64,000 nt of DNA from Ephydatia muelleri (taxonomy: Eukaryota; Porifera; Demospongiae; Spongillida; Spongillidae), in contig JABACO010000002.1 of assembly GCA_013339895.1 (NCBI GenBank), positions 2,036,589 through 2,100,588 on the forward strand, read 5' to 3'. Of the stretch, positions 48,738 to 59,514 are shown one piece after another (within the stretch, counting starts at the first letter, position 1; every line of letters starts with the position of its first letter). A program made the position numbers and the translations under genes. The notes below the pieces were generated by a model, which made no database searches, was not told the origin of the DNA, and saw only the letters and a list, made by a program, of their open reading frames with translations.

Positions 48738-48755
48738 TATTGCTACTACTTTCAG

Positions 48756-51693
48756 GTCTCGCTAAGCTCTTCCCCCGTCACACCAACTGTAAAGGAGACC
48801 GGGAAAAGCCAAAAAGAAGCAGATGAAAGGTATGGGGAATATGAGGGAACAGGGGATACAGTGGATAGAGGATTGGGTGAGGGTACTTGGTGAAGTGGGC
48901 TGGTTGTATCACTCCAACTTGTGACGTGACATTAATGTATGTTGGCTGACTGTGCTTAAAGTTACTGATCATTTGTAACGTTCACTATTCTGGTGCAGTT
49001 GTGTGTTTTGTGCACGTATATTGGAACAATCTGCGTTCAGAAATGACTGCTTCCACTATCATTGGAGTAACATGTGTGTATGGTACACTGTCATGACAAA
49101 GGTACCTCACTGTTGAACCGTTGAGCACAGCAGTTGTGTTTTCAATGAGTGTAAGGGTGGAAGAGTTTCTTAATGCTAATGTATGTGTTGTTGTGGTTGC
49201 AATGAAGGGTGTGTGTGTACTGATGCCGATATGAAAGGGGGATGTGAGACTATTTGTGTGATTCGTTCAACAGGCTCTATGAGGAGGCCATGAGCAAGGG
49301 ATATGTGGAAACTTCAGTGACCAAGTGTCTCATCCTTGGAGCAGCCGGTGTTGGCAAGACTCACCTCAAACACCCTCCTTCTCAAGAAGGACCCTCCAGA
49401 GCAACGTGTCAGTACGGGACTGGCTGACAACCCTGTTCGAGCCATCTCCTTCTCGCTGGCTGGTGTGGCGGACAAGCGGAGGATGACGGTTTGTGGTTGA
49501 AGATGACCAGGCACTGCTAAGGGTTGTGGGTGGTACCATCAGAGATGGTGGTGTATCTATGGCAACATCCTTGGACGAGGGTGTTAGCAGTTTCCCAAAG
49601 ATGCCCATTCATGTGTCTAGTGATGGAGCTGGATTCGATCACCCTGACCCCACACCTGCCCGAGTCAATAACTACCATGGATTCCGGCCAACAGAGCAGA
49701 ACTGTGTCCATAGAGGAGGAGCTGATTCATCACATCAACCACTCCTCAGGTAAAGAGATGGTTCAGAGCTATCTTACTTAACCTGTAGAATCTCTCTGTA
49801 CGTAGACAAGAAGAAACTGTTTGGTGTGAAGTGAATTCATTTTATTGACAGTGGAGGTCAACTTCAATACTATGATATCCTTCTATTGTTCGTTCAGAAA
49901 CCTGCTGTGGCCATATTTGTATTAAACCTTTCAGAAGAACTGTCCCATCAACCAACCATCGAGTACTATGGAGCGGATGGCAAGCCAGTGAGTAGACCAT
50001 ATCGATCATCTCTCTCACACAAACAGATCCTTCAGCACTGTCTCGGAGCAATGTGCTCACAGGATGCTCGACCTTGATCATCACCGTGGGAACACACCGA
50101 GATGCTGCAGATAGGTGCTCAGAATCCATCGCAGATAAAAGCCAAACGCTCAAAGCATTACTGGATGCAGGCCAGTTTTCGTATAGTGTACAACGGAGAG
50201 GAGCTAGAAGAAGTGATTATTTGCTGTGAACGGGAAAACTCCTCAGGAACGTGGACAGACGTGTTGCTAAGGTACTCAGAGAAGAAATAATATCTGTGTG
50301 CCCGCAGCCAATAAAGATGCCTATAGCATGGTTTGGACTGGACGTTCTTCTCCAAAGGTCATCCCATGATGGCATCTTGAGCCTTGTAGAATGCCAAGGG
50401 TGTGCTAAAAGGTTGCACATCGAGGGAGATGCTTTCTCTGCTGCCTTGCACCATCTAGTCCACAACAACGTGTTCTTACATTACCCAGAGGTTCTTCCCC
50501 AGACCGTGTTCTGTGATCCCCAGGTTGTCCTCACCAAGGTGTCAGAAATAGTGGAGTACCACCACAAGCTGTTGTATCGTCCGGCTAGGGGCGTGGCAGC
50601 TAAGGAGGATCTGGTCAAGTTCAGGGATCATGGACTGTTGTCAGTGGAACTCCTGAACACGTTTTCAAAGCATTATGCAGAAGGTTCTGTTCACTGTACA
50701 AGATCTGTTAAAGTTATTGGTGAGTGTTGGAGCAATTGCTATGGTTGGTGATGAGGGTAGTGTATACTTGATGCCTGCTCTGCTGCCCCATCTGGACTCT
50801 GGCCAAGTGACCAAGTACTGTCAACCAGGTACCTCACTGATAATCATGCCCTCTCAAGGATGTATTCCTAGTGGTCTGTTCTGCTGTCTTGTGGCCCAGC
50901 TTTTATCCCCAAGCAACCATTCACCTTGGAACGTGTGCATGGATGCGGGCAAGCCTTTGTGTTTGTATCGCAACTGCATCACATTTGACACAACAGAAAT
51001 AGTGACCCTAGTTGACATGTTCTCGTACATTGTATTGCACGTTGATGAGATGTCCAGTGAAGTGTGTAGAGAGATCAGAGGTTGTGTTTCACAGTGGCAT
51101 CAAGACAGCATGTGGAATACTCAAGTACCAAGGTGTCCTGTTGAAGATGCCTTCATGTGTGCAGGAGCCAGTTGTACCTCAAACGCTCCTCATTTAGCTA
51201 CAGTTGTGTCGAAAGAAGAAGTGGAAGTGTAGCATTCGAGGACACCAGAGAGGAGATCTTGTGTGAGGGTAAGTTGATGTGGTTTGGTGAGAGTGGTGTC
51301 ATGAAACAGGATCCCAGTGCAGCAGGTGGGTCATTTGTGTGTAGTAGTAGATCATGTGATCACTATCTGTTTCATCTAGGTACAGTTCCTGTGACCTTGG
51401 ACAGTGAGCCATCATTACAGCACCTCATGGAGAAAGTAGCAGCTGTGATTCCTCACAAGTACGAGATGGTGGGACTTCAACTTGGTCTGACACTAGCCCA
51501 GCTTCAGGCGATACGACCACAGCACCAAAGCCTGGGGGATTACCACAGAGCATTTAGTGAGATATTTAATGAGTGGAGGAGACAAGGGTCACCTCCTTAC
51601 ACCTGGGGGACATTGACTGGTGTGTTGAGAAGTGCAAGTGTTGATGAAGTCCTGTTATCGGAGCAGTTGACCTCCTGGCTCACACAACAGTGA
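48756..51693 (+). CDS. kelch / Roc GTPase / COR-like / death-domain protein, copy 4, 5' part lost in gap
   Basis: The contig begins 18 bases before exon 3. Exons: 48756-48829, 49274-49749, 49806-51325 and 51380-51693. It retains the P-loop GAAGVGKT, the COR-like region and the death domain (MVGLQLGLTLAQLQAIRPQH, then IFNEWRRQG), ending SWLTQQ. It is closest to copy 3, including the SFRIVYNGEELEEV version of the GTPase segment. Breaks by comparison: exon 3 is one base too long; in exon 4, CACCCTCC near 49372 and lost bases near 49465-49485; in exon 5, GACCTTGATC near 50072 (two bases missing), an extra base near 50171, and GAAAGAAGAAG near 51212. Frame breaks differ from those of copy 3. Confidence 0.75.
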
Positions 51694-53176
51694 CCGGTTA
51701 TGCTTGTAGCTGGGAACATTGAACCTTATTATGTACTACACAGTAGTTATTTTGTATGTGTGTGTGCCAACTGTTTTGTGTTCTTTCTGTTGTTTTGAAT
51801 GCTTTTGCTATTGCTGTTTGTTTAGAAAATGAACTTGTTGATGTCATGGTGATATAAATGCAGCTTAATCTTAACTGGTCACTTACAATACCTTATCTAT
51901 TGTGGCTATGTGGTGACAGCTGCAGATGGTGGGAGGCTAGACATTCTCAGCATGCAGCCATCATCAATAGTGTCACTAGCCTTCTATCAAGATACCATCT
52001 GGCCTTGAACCAGGTGGGAGAGACCAGATGACATCACCACTGCACCATGGAGCTGTGGTCTGGGTTCTTTGTGAGCCATAAGGCTGCTGACCATGGTCAA
52101 AAGAACCATTATGAAGGACCAAAGTACATCACAGCGAGACCTGTATGATGTCATGTAGCTATTGATGAAGAAAGAGACGCTTTAGATCGAATTAATCGAC
52201 AATGAATTTTTAAAATAATAATTCATAGCTTCATCGTGGAGCCGTATCGTGTGTACTTCCGATGTGCCAGTTGTAGCGCGGTCATGGCAGCGCACGTACC
52301 ACGTACCTTACTGATCCTGGATCCACGTGATGCCTACCCCCCCTTCTACGCTAACAGCCAACACAGTCCTTCCTGGAAACAGCTGGTAGTCATTGACGCT
52401 GTACATGATCGGGGTCATCACGGCTTCACAGGAAAATGTTAGAAACGTCCAGGGTAGAAATTGATGAACTCCATTGTGTTCGATAAAGCCAGGACGGTTG
52501 TAAAGCTTTTCCACACCAGGTCTGTAGCTAGTCAATTCCAGGGTGGGAGAGCCTTGAACTCACTGGGTTGGCTCTCCTGCTATTTTGCATACACCTCGTT
52601 GCACACTGACGTTGACCCACGCACCCAAACCCAGCCTTGGCATGTTGAAATTTTTGCTGTGCTTCGGCATGCGCGCATCCGGGAACATGAACGTGTGACG
52701 GGGAATTCAATATACCTAGATGCATTCGTTTTCCACCAGCTAGGCGTGTACACGAGGATGGACGAGCAGATGCTCTGTGTGGTCCGTCGGGTATCTTGCC
52801 TTTGCCATGGTGAGGGGTGTGGTCTGCAGTGGGGGGTGTGGTCTACAGTGGTCGTTTTGAGGTGGAATTGTTGCTGCTGCGGAGATGAGGATGAGGAGTG
52901 TGTGGGTGGAGGTGGAGGTGGAGATAATCTTGTCTTGAGAATATGTGTCTCATCCAGCAGTGATCTCAACTTGAGAATAGTGACATAAGGGAGAAGGGGT
53001 TCATTTCTATCTCCTGTTACTTTATTGTATACAACACTGCTATACATTTCCACATACCACTGATATGGCCTGTGTGTTGGCATGTATACACTGTACTGTA
53101 AGTATCTGCACATGTGTTGTATGAGGATGCATTGACATGTTCCCCTCCCCTTCCTCCTCATACTTTTTCACTTGTT
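51694..53176. other. downstream flank of copy 4
   Basis: Colinear with 37232-35720 in reverse. The candidate exon piece is shortened (ELPASIP deleted near 52470). Nothing else gene-like is seen. Confidence 0.45.
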
Positions 53177-53227
53177 CTATATGAAGCCCTCTTCAGATCT
53201 GTTCACACGTGGACCAACTTCCAAATG
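53177..53227 (+). CDS. NDST-like exon fragment (block 4)
   Basis: [16 protein letters not shown] in frame, as in block 2, preceded by TTTTTCACTTGTTC. Same short WTN match to the end of the NDST deacetylase part. Confidence 0.35.
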
Positions 53228-53229
53228 AT

Positions 53230-54226
53230 GGGCTGACTGGCCTCTCTCCACTTCCCCTCCTCCTCCACTCCCCTCCCTCCACTCCTCCCCTCCCCCCTCC
53301 ACCACTCCTTCCCTCCCCCCTCCACCACTTCTCCCTCCACCACTCCTCCTCCACTCTCTCTCCTCCTCCCCTCCTCCTCCATTCCCCCTCCTCCTCCATT
53401 CCCCCTCCTCCTCCATTCCCCCCTCCTCCTCCACTCCTCTCTCCTTTCTTTCCTCCCCCTCCTTTCTTGGTAAACATGGAAGGGGAGGAGGACTCCTCAA
53501 CACGACTACCAGGTACTTCACCATCTTTCCTGATGACATCATTCCTGTGGGGACTGTGAGTAGTGTGGTGATGGGGAGGAGGGGAGGGTGTGGACTGGTG
53601 TGGTGATGGAGATGGGGAGGAGGGGAGGGTGTGGACTTAGAGGTGCAATGTCTCTCTCTTCACTCCTATCATCTCCCCACAGAGTATTCCGTGGTTGCCA
53701 TGGCAATAGAATCATTGCACCTTGCATTTGCAGGACTTCACTCTGCCTGAAGCCTGGTATGATGTCATTTGGGTCCAATGGGTGATGGCTCACCTGATAG
53801 GTGTGTGTACAGTGTTGAGAAGCAAACTGCTTTGATTTCTGCTACTTGAGCTAAGGTACAGGAGATGTTTTCAGGGTTTCTAAAGCACATTTGGATAGTT
53901 AGATTTTTGTTCATTTTTAATTATGTCATAATAAATTTGATATTAAAAATGTAGACATTGAAATTGACTTTAGTCCTTGGTAAAAATGGAAGGGGAGGGG
54001 GAAGGGAGGGGAAGGGGAGGACTCTGGTGTGTACCCCATACACCCACCTTTACCTCCATGTTTGTAGCTGTGTTTAACCCTTTGACTCCTTGTTTGCAGG
54101 CGCTGCCTTGACAGACGTGCAAGCTATTCTCGTATCACTATTCCCTTGAGTCTTACCAGGGAGGCTTGGAGAGGTATCTGCTGAAGGAAGGGAATTGTTC
54201 GAGACCACAACCCTGTGAGCCCCTCC
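53230..54226 (+). other. block 4 counterpart of 35640-34640, with unassigned exon-like pieces
   Basis: LNTTTRYFTIFPDDIIPV GT at 53496-53555 ends at a GTGAG donor. A second piece, DFTLPEAWYDV, follows TTTGCAG near 53734; the block 3 copy lacks ten bases here. A third, near 54125-54190, is the counterpart of the LFSYHYSLESY piece. Protein family not recognised. Confidence 0.3.
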
Positions 54227-56416
54227 CACTGGGCCAAAAGTGGAATTTCAGATCATTTCGGCTTCTTACACAATGTGACATTTGATACAAATTATAGCTT
54301 GCCACATGACATGTCCTATTTCCTCCCGTCTGAAATTTAAGTGAAATTTGACATTTTTTGCAACTCTGGAAATGTGTATGGCCATACCAAGTTTCAATTC
54401 ATTTTTGGTATATGCAAAACATGACATTTCAATGCACATTTCATCCTCTGCACAAAATGTCACATTACTGCATGTGTAAATTTGTTAGAAATGTGATATG
54501 ATGTATACATACAAGAAATTTGCTGAAATGTGAAATTTAAGAGTGATTTTCATATCACACAAAATATGACATTTTGTACAAATTTCATTTTATATAGGAC
54601 ACAAGCGATACTGATCATGAGAAGCCATTTTATCACCTCACAATAATATTATTGCTCGTAAATATCCGTATACGATCGATTCGCGCGCGTGTGCAAAGGT
54701 CCAGTATGACATCGACGACGTCGACATTGGATGCTGCAGCTGAAGACAGCTTCTTTGATGATGATGATCACGATGACATGCAAAACGAATCAGAATCACT
54801 GGCACACGTTCCGGTAGGCGTACAACAAACCGCTACCTGCAACTGGGAGCAACTGGTGATCGACCTAGGGAAAAAGTTGACTCGTATGAACTTACAACCA
54901 AAGCACTAGCAGAGAAGTAAGAATACTTTCCGGACATATGTCATTTATTTTTTTGTACCCTGTGTGCATTAAATAGAGTTGCTCAGCTGTCGTCTTCAAA
55001 ATGTGGTAGCAGCAACGCTAGTTCGCGATCGCGCTCCACCTCCAGCAGTGGATCAGAACGTGTATCGAAACACATACCACTCAAAGTAAAGGTGAGGAAT
55101 ATAATTACGCTAGTTACAAATATGCATACGTTAATATACTAGGCTGAAGTTAGAAGAATTTATTCAACTTTAAGCCAAGATGGTCAATTTCTCTGGATGG
55201 AATATTGGTTCAGGGTAAGTAGCATTTACTTGTTATAATTTTATGCTGTTCTCATTGGCCACATTTACAGATACAAGTCCGTTGAAAATGTTGCTACTTT
55301 AGAAAAAATTGTTAAAGAAGTCCAAGGGGGTTAACCCGTCATTTCAAGAGTCTGACATTCGAGGTATATATCATATTGCATTTAATTTTAACCTCTCTCT
55401 TGTTCATACATGTACATGTACATGTACAGCTGCTGCTTATAGATACTACAGAACACGGGCACAACAAGAATCACTAGTGAAGCGAGGGAAGGACATTGAA
55501 AGAAAACAGCTACGGAGGAAACATGAGCGGATTGTGCGTGTAAGTCCATTGCAATTGTATATTAATTCAGTTATTATTACACAAATGTACATGCATTAGA
55601 AACGAAAGGAACGTGAACTAGCCCTTGTTCGGAATCCTAAAGTCAAGAGTGAAGTTAAGGAAAAATGGATGGCAGTTATGAAAATGAGTTCAGGTCTTCA
55701 GAGGACAGCAACACATGACGAAGGTGAAGACAATGACTCCATAGTCGTGCACCCTTTACTCTGGAGAGCAGAAAGTGTGAGTAACATGTTTCACAAAATT
55801 GATAAGTTCAACAATGACCGCAAATCAAATCACGCAAAACGAATGCAGAAAAAAAGGATCATTTTCAGAGCGACAACCGCCACAAGATGAAAGTCTAGGA
55901 TGGGCAATACATGTACACCAATGATACGCCTACATGTCATCACCCACGTATATATGCCTATGCTTTCAAGTCTAATGGAACTTGCAATTGCATTGCTATG
56001 TGAGAATTTTGTTTCAATTGTATGCATGTGATTGAACTTTCATTTTGTTTTCACCTTGTTTTTTGTACTCGTATTTTTTGTTTGACAGAAAAGTTTATCC
56101 ATGTTTAGTTATAAATGGTATAACTTGCGATTAATATTAATGTAATGTAAATAAAATTATAAAAAGCATATACATATTTCAGTCAATAAAATAATGTTAT
56201 GAAATGAGACATTTCCTACATTTATACAAACATTTCAATCTTTCGTTCACCTGAAACATGACATGTTACTATGAAGGAAATGTGTATGAAATAGTCCAGC
56301 TATGCTATACGTCATACAGCATGAAAAATGTGAAATTTCGTTCTGGTGAAAATGTAGTTAAAATATGAAATTTCATGCATCTATCATGCATCATGAAATT
56401 CCACTTTGGCCCAGTG
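54227..56416 (+). mobile_element. intron-containing DNA transposon, 2.19 kb, ends CACTGGGCC
   Basis: Terminal inverted repeats CACTGGGCCAAAAGTGGAAT (54227) and, at the other end, ATTCCACTTTGGCCCAGTG (ending 56416). Subterminal DNA on both sides is packed with AAATTTCA, TGACATTT and ACATGACATGT motifs. The equivalent site in block 3 (near 34650, reverse) is uninterrupted: GAGCCCCTCC runs straight into CCTGTTCACTG. The target duplication is not clean; two extra bases (GA) lie at the right junction. CACTG ends suggest the CACTA/EnSpm (CMC) group, but no transposase is present, so the class is tentative. Confidence 0.75.
54706..55890 (+). CDS. transposon-carried protein of unknown family, six exons
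   Basis: Exons by splice sites and frame: 54706-54916, 54977-55091, 55143-55214, about 55278-55363, 55430-55539 and 55600-55890. The product has an acidic N-terminus (DSFFDDDDHDDMQNESES), a Ser-rich linker (SSSKCGSSNASSRSRSTSSS), a conserved-looking middle (RIYSTLSQDGQFLWMEYWFR) and a basic helix (ERKQLRRKHERIVRKRKE). The C-terminal block is VHPLLWRAESVSNMFHKID, then a Lys/Arg-rich end. Two frame problems exist: in exon 1 near 54800-54830, and at the A-run near 55305 in exon 4. No transposase catalytic motif is seen, so it may be an accessory protein. Family not recognised. Confidence 0.55.
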
Positions 56417-56469
56417 GATCCCCTGTTCACTGTGTGTGTGGGTGTGTGTTTATGTGTATGTAAAGCATG

Positions 56470-56815
56470 CTCCTCTTCCTCCCTCCCTCTCCCCTCCCCC
56501 TCCCCTCTCCCCTCCCCTCTCCCTCTCCCCTCTCCTCTTTCTCCTCCCCTCTTCTCCTTTCTACCTCTCCCTTCTTCCCTTCCCCTCCTCCTCCCTCCCA
56601 TTCCTTCCTCCTCCTCTCCCCTTCCTCCTCCTCTACTCTCCCTTCCTCCTCCCCCTCGCTCTCTCCTCTCCTTCCCTCCCCTCCATCCCTTCCCTCACTC
56701 CCCTCCTTCTCCTCCCTCTCCCCTTCCTCCTCCCCCTCGCTCTCTCCTCTCCTTCCCTCCCCTCCATCCCTCCCTCCCTCCCTCCCTCTCCTCCTCTCCC
56801 TCCCTTGCCATCACC
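56470..56815. repeat. polypyrimidine tract before the dynein exon, block 4
   Basis: CTCCCCTTCCTCCTC-type repeat, mirror of 34370-34595 but longer. Confidence 0.95.
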
Positions 56816-56833
56816 ATGCATTTGTGTTCCTAG

Positions 56834-56985
56834 TGGATAGTGGGGTCATGTCACTGGATATCCATCCAGAGCACCCTTACCTCATCAGCTGTGGGGTTGT
56901 ATGATGGCACAGTAAGCTGTGTACACACTCAAGGACAAGAGCTTCAATCCTCTGTACAGATCAACCGCTAAGGACTGGGTGGCAT
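56834..56985 (+). CDS. DNAI1: axonemal dynein intermediate chain (DNAI1-like), WD40 exon, block 4
   Basis: After TTCCTAG the frame reads DSGVMSLDIHPEHPYLI, with the expected DSGVM start, then is broken near 56895 (CATCAGCTGTGG against CATCGCTGTGG in block 3) and again near 56930. The two copies are intact in complementary parts: block 4 at the start, block 3 afterwards. That pattern suggests consensus errors in at least one contig. Role as for the copy at 34205. Confidence 0.6.
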
Positions 56986-57295
56986 TTAGGTGGAGTAATA
57001 GAGAAATTTATATTAGCAATGGGGGACAGTTCTGTTGTTTCAAGACTACATGTATGGTGTGATCCTCTCTCCTCCTTTTCTCTCCTCTCTCTCCCCCCTC
57101 CCTCCTCCCCCTCCTCCCCCTCCTGATCCTCCTGTGGTCATAGCAGGAGCCTCTCCAGTGAACGAAGGCACAGTGGTGTGGTCCCAAGAGAAGGAGTGTC
57201 TGGGAGAGGTGGGTCTACTCCTTGACTACACACACTCCACACTTCCACACACACTTACAGTAGAACACCTGCAGGCTATGGCTGTGTGGACTTTT

Positions 57296-58000
57296 AGCAG
57301 TGTGATGTCTCCCTCCTCCCCATCATCCTCTTCCTCCTCTCCTCCTCCCTCCACTCCTCTCCCTCCTCCCTCCACTCCTCTCCGTCCTCCCTCCACCTCC
57401 CTCTCCCTCCTCCCTCCGCTCCTCTCCCTCCTCCCTCCGCTCCTCTCTCCCTCCTCCCTCCGCTCCTCTCCCTCCTCCCTCCGCTCCTCTCCCTCCTCCC
57501 TCCGCTCCTCTCCCTCCTCCCTCCGCTCCTCTCCCTCCTCCCTCCACTCCTCTCCCTCCTCCTCCTCCCCTCCTCTCCCTCCTCCCTCCACTCCTCTCCC
57601 TCCTCCTCCGCTCCTCTCCCTCCTTCCCTCCTCTCCTCTCGCTCTCCTCCCTCCTCCCTCCACTCCTCTCCCTCCTCCCTCCACTCCTCTCCCTCCTCCC
57701 TCCGCTCCTCTCCCTCCTCCCTCCGCTCCTCTCCCTCCTCCCTCCACTCCTCTCCCTCCTCCCCTCCGCTCCTCTCCTCCTCCCTCCACTCCTCTCCCTC
57801 CTCCCTCCACTCCTCTCCCTCCACTCCTCTCCCTCCACTCCTCTCATCCTCCTCCACTCCTCTCCCTCCTCCCTCCACTCCTCTCGCCCTCCTCCCTCCG
57901 CTCCTCTCCCATCCTCCTCCTCCGCTCCTCTCCCTCCTCCCTCCGCTCCTCTCCCTCCTCCCTCCACTCCCTCTCCCTCCTCGTATCCTTTCCTCTGATC
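57296..58000. repeat. polypyrimidine tract, CTCCCTCCTCCCTCCACTCC units
   Basis: Reverse-complement counterpart of 33225-33890. Long Ser-Pro-Leu frames are artefacts. Confidence 0.95.
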
Positions 58001-58224
58001 GTGTTTCAGTGATAGCGCTACAAGGTGTCCATGCTTTGATGGTTTAAAGTAACAGTTCTATTAGCTGCTATTTGTCAGATTACCATGTCAATGTTTCTTT
58101 CAACTGTGATGTCATCATGATGTAAGCATGGGAACTGTATTTGGGCTGAGAAAGTTTGGACTGGGGATGAGGGGGAACAGATTACAGTAGCAGCTCACAT
58201 GTAAGGAAAATATTTTCTGCAGAT

Positions 58225-58520
58225 GACCTCTTACCTCTAAATAAAATCATGGTGTTTACAGTGCTAGAGGTATCTAGGCAAGCCATTTTGTTATCTGTAG
58301 TTGCCCAGAGATTCAATAGCCCTGAGGTTAGGCCATTATGTTATCTGTGGTCACTACAAGAGGCTGATTGGTTGTTATGTGGAAACAACTTCCTTGTTGG
58401 TGACCTTGGTCCTTGGTAGAAAGGAAAGGGGAGGAATTAACCCCTTCCCCTCCCACCATTGATGTCTCCACTTCCCTCTCCATATGTGCAGCAATATGGC
58501 ATTCCAGCCAAGAGTAGTTG
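58225..58520 (+). repeat. repeat flanking the regucalcin exons, left copy
   Basis: Shares TAAAATCATGGTGTTTACAG, GGCCATTATGTTATCTGTGG and CCACCATTGATGTCTCCACT with the right copies at 59515-59760 and 60165-60260. Confidence 0.8.
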
Positions 58521-58696
58521 TCAAATGGAATACTTGTACAGAGGATAAGTGCACAGAGAGTAGGTACATCAGATCAGTGGCCTGTACAAACCTGCACAAC
58601 AGCAGGTTAATAAATGGAATAGAATGCATGTGCATGTCACAATGTTAGTGAGTGTGTGTACTACACCATCATGGGCCACTCCCCCTCCATTTTCAG

Positions 58697-59505
58697 GAGA
58701 GACGCAGCACCAGCTGGCCCTGGTGGACCAGGACTACCCAAAGAACAGGATGAACGACGGCAAGTGTGACGCCAGGGGGAGGCTATGGTGTGGCACCATG
58801 GTTATGAGAAGTCTCCAGGGGAACCTGTGTCCAGCCAAGGAACTCTGTGCTGCTACCATGGAGGTAACACCTTGTCTCATCTTGATGGGGTTTGATTAGT
58901 AATTGCATCAAGGTGTTCATTATGACCTCATTGCCATGATGCCCATTTGCACAAATAAACCAACTCATGTACACACACACACATACATGTACATAAGACA
59001 CATACATGCACACATACATATACATAAAGACACATACACACACATACACAGTACATACGTACATGTGCATGCATTCACATGCACACAGGTACTCCACCTA
59101 ATGTTATCCTTTCCCCCTCCCTCCCCCTACCCCCCCTCCCAGTCACACACACGCTAACCCGAAAGGTCACTGATGTGTGCATCTCAAATGGAATGGCCTG
59201 GAGCCCGGGCAACACCAAGATGTACCACATGGACAGTGGCCTGAAGGAAGCTGTGGTCCTTCAACTTTGATGACGTTAGCAGCTGCCTCACCAACAGGCA
59301 GGTGTGTTTGCTGGACTTCCACTGCAAGGACAGCGAGGGGAGGTGTGGAGGGCGGTGTTCTTTGGAGCCACCATTGTCCTGGTGGGACCCAGCCAAGGGA
59401 GAGCTGTTGGCCAAGATCGAGTTCCCAGCCCCTTCGCATGATGTCATGCTGCTTCAGAGGGTCCAGACTTCAGTGGACGTTTGGTCACCAACACTGCACT
59501 ATAAT
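58697..59505 (+). CDS. regucalcin/SMP-30-like protein, two exons, frame-disrupted
   Basis: Exon A (58697-58863, after TTTTCAG, before GTAACA) encodes LALVDQDYPKNRMNDGKCDA then GRLWCGTM. It matches the NRxNDGKxDxxGRxxxGTM motif whose Asn/Asp residues bind metal in the SMP-30 six-blade propeller. Exon B (59166-about 59505) encodes ISNGMAWSPGNTKMYHMDSG (family: xSNGLxWSxDxxxxYYIDS), DSEGR, WWDPAKGELLAKIEFPAP and, in other frames, SCCF and GPDFSGRLVTNTAL. The family order is DxEGxLW, WDPxTG, then SCCFGGPD. At least four frame changes are needed in exon B, near 59260, 59340, 59390 and 59465. N-terminal exons are not seen. Regucalcin acts as a cytosolic calcium-linked lactonase. Confidence 0.7.
58925..59095. 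repeat. CA-rich microsatellite in regucalcin intron
   Basis: CACACACATACATGTACATA-type sequence between the two exons. Confidence 0.9.
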
Positions 59506-59514
59506 GTATATGTT

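Noticed and set aside
57035..58012. 325-codon proline-rich frame and its antisense frames
   Set aside because: Only its first part overlaps the dynein region; the rest is polypyrimidine repeat.
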